From NCBI GenBank assembly GCA_024636835.1, contig JAGXGH010000086.1, positions 32,445 through 96,444 of the forward strand: DNA of 64,000 bases. Reading direction: 5' to 3'. The notes below the pieces were generated by a model, which searched no databases, was not told where the DNA came from, and worked only from the letters and a program-made list of their open reading frames with translations. Source of the stretch: Verrucomicrobiales bacterium. Its GTDB lineage: Bacteria > Verrucomicrobiota > Verrucomicrobiia > Verrucomicrobiales > SLCJ01. Shown here one piece after another: positions 63,665-64,000 of this stretch (its first letter is position 1; each line of letters begins with the position of its first letter). The translations under genes were made by a program, and so were the position numbers.

Positions 63665-64000
63665 GTGCACATTCTTCACGTTCACCTTCAAAATTACCGC
63701 GTCCATCGCGACTTCGAGGCAACTCTCGACGAAGCCATCTCGCTACTCCAAGGGCCCAACGAGTCTGGTAAAAGCACCTTCGTGGAGGCCGTTCACCGTG
63801 CGTTGTTTCTAAAAGCAAAAGGCACCAGCGAACTTCACACAGCGATGAGTTCGAACCATGGAGGCGTTCCTACGGTGAGCGTAAAGTTCGCCATTGGCGA
63901 CGATATCTACACGGTAAAAAAGGAATTCAACGGCACCAAAGGCAGCACGGTTCTGCAACCGGAAAACGGAGCCACCCTAACCGGCGACGCTGCCGAGGAA
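63665..64000 (+). CDS. SbcC/YhaN-like AAA ATPase, N-terminal part (runs off the window)
   Basis: The first 112 residues from a GTG at 63665 (frame open to the last base). It begins with the SMC/Rad50 head: HILHVHLQNYRVHRDFEATL, then Walker A QGPNESGKSTFVEAVHRALF. The rest lies outside. The GTG start is accepted because no ATG lies nearby and the head begins there. Confidence 0.8.
   Translation, partial: MHILHVHLQNYRVHRDFEATLDEAISLLQGPNESGKSTFVEAVHRALFLKAKGTSELHTAMSSNHGGVPTVSVKFAIGDDIYTVKKEFNGTKGSTVLQPENGATLTGDAAEE

Overview
The window looks like the chromosome of a marine or soil Verrucomicrobiota bacterium, most plausibly of the order Verrucomicrobiales. The evidence is the mix of PSD1/PSCyt-type (DUF1549/DUF1553) and DUF1501 genes, a sulfatase/Gfo-Idh cluster, PEGA plus FGE-like repeat proteins, a long MoxR-BatA-type operon ending in a tetrahaem c554-like protein, and a nearly complete classical menaquinone gene set. 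The exact genus cannot be read from sequence alone. GC is moderate to high. There are no rRNA genes, no CRISPR array and no intact insertion sequence.

Layout. 1-5167 (+): a defence island cut by the left edge, with an AAA ATPase, an RloB/TOPRIM-like protein, a beta-class (type III Mod-like) DNA methyltransferase, a TIR protein and a CoiA-like protein with tandem zinc knuckles. No Res helicase-nuclease is seen. 5184-5354 (-): an apparent C-terminal gene remnant at the island edge. 5477-16534 (-): a tight seven-gene operon, MoxR, DUF58, BatA-like, VWA membrane protein, large coiled-coil membrane protein, DUF4159, tetrahaem cytochrome. 16846-19624 (-): argF, panE-like reductase and ubiE/menG. 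19918-30751 (-): an unusual cluster of Hsp70, two paralogous membrane proteins (J-like/TM/PEGA/FGE-fold), a dynamin-like protein with a broken P-loop and a long Ala-rich repeat protein. 30914-32556 (-): two tRNA-Leu genes and rplS. 32674-47130: menE, menC, menA, menB, menH, menD and menF, all on the minus strand, interrupted by a DUF1501/PSD1 pair and small hypotheticals. 47247-52916: small proteins, manA, and a sugar epimerase, Gfo/Idh and sulfatase group. 53316-56807 (-): a lipoprotein, an MFS transporter and a secreted hypothetical. 57147-64000 (+): parA, a small anchored protein, secA, and an SbcD/SbcC-like pair cut by the right edge.

How parts work together. The men genes and ubiE cover chorismate to menaquinone, except for a dedicated DHNA-CoA thioesterase; the cytochrome at the end of the MoxR operon fits a quinone-linked respiratory envelope. 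The sulfatase carries the cysteine that must become formylglycine. The FGE-like domains at 21545-23797 and 28271-30751 sit on multidomain membrane proteins and are more likely structural or binding domains than the maturase.

Most interesting signals: (i) the Hsp70/J-like/pseudo-dynamin/Ala-rich cluster; (ii) the methyltransferase-TIR island without a Res subunit; (iii) a ~98-bp element about 90% identical upstream of both moxR and secA, ending in a 17-bp palindrome, whose substitutions look like a DNA or RNA element rather than a protein; (iv) several dispersed intergenic repeats with two copies in the window.
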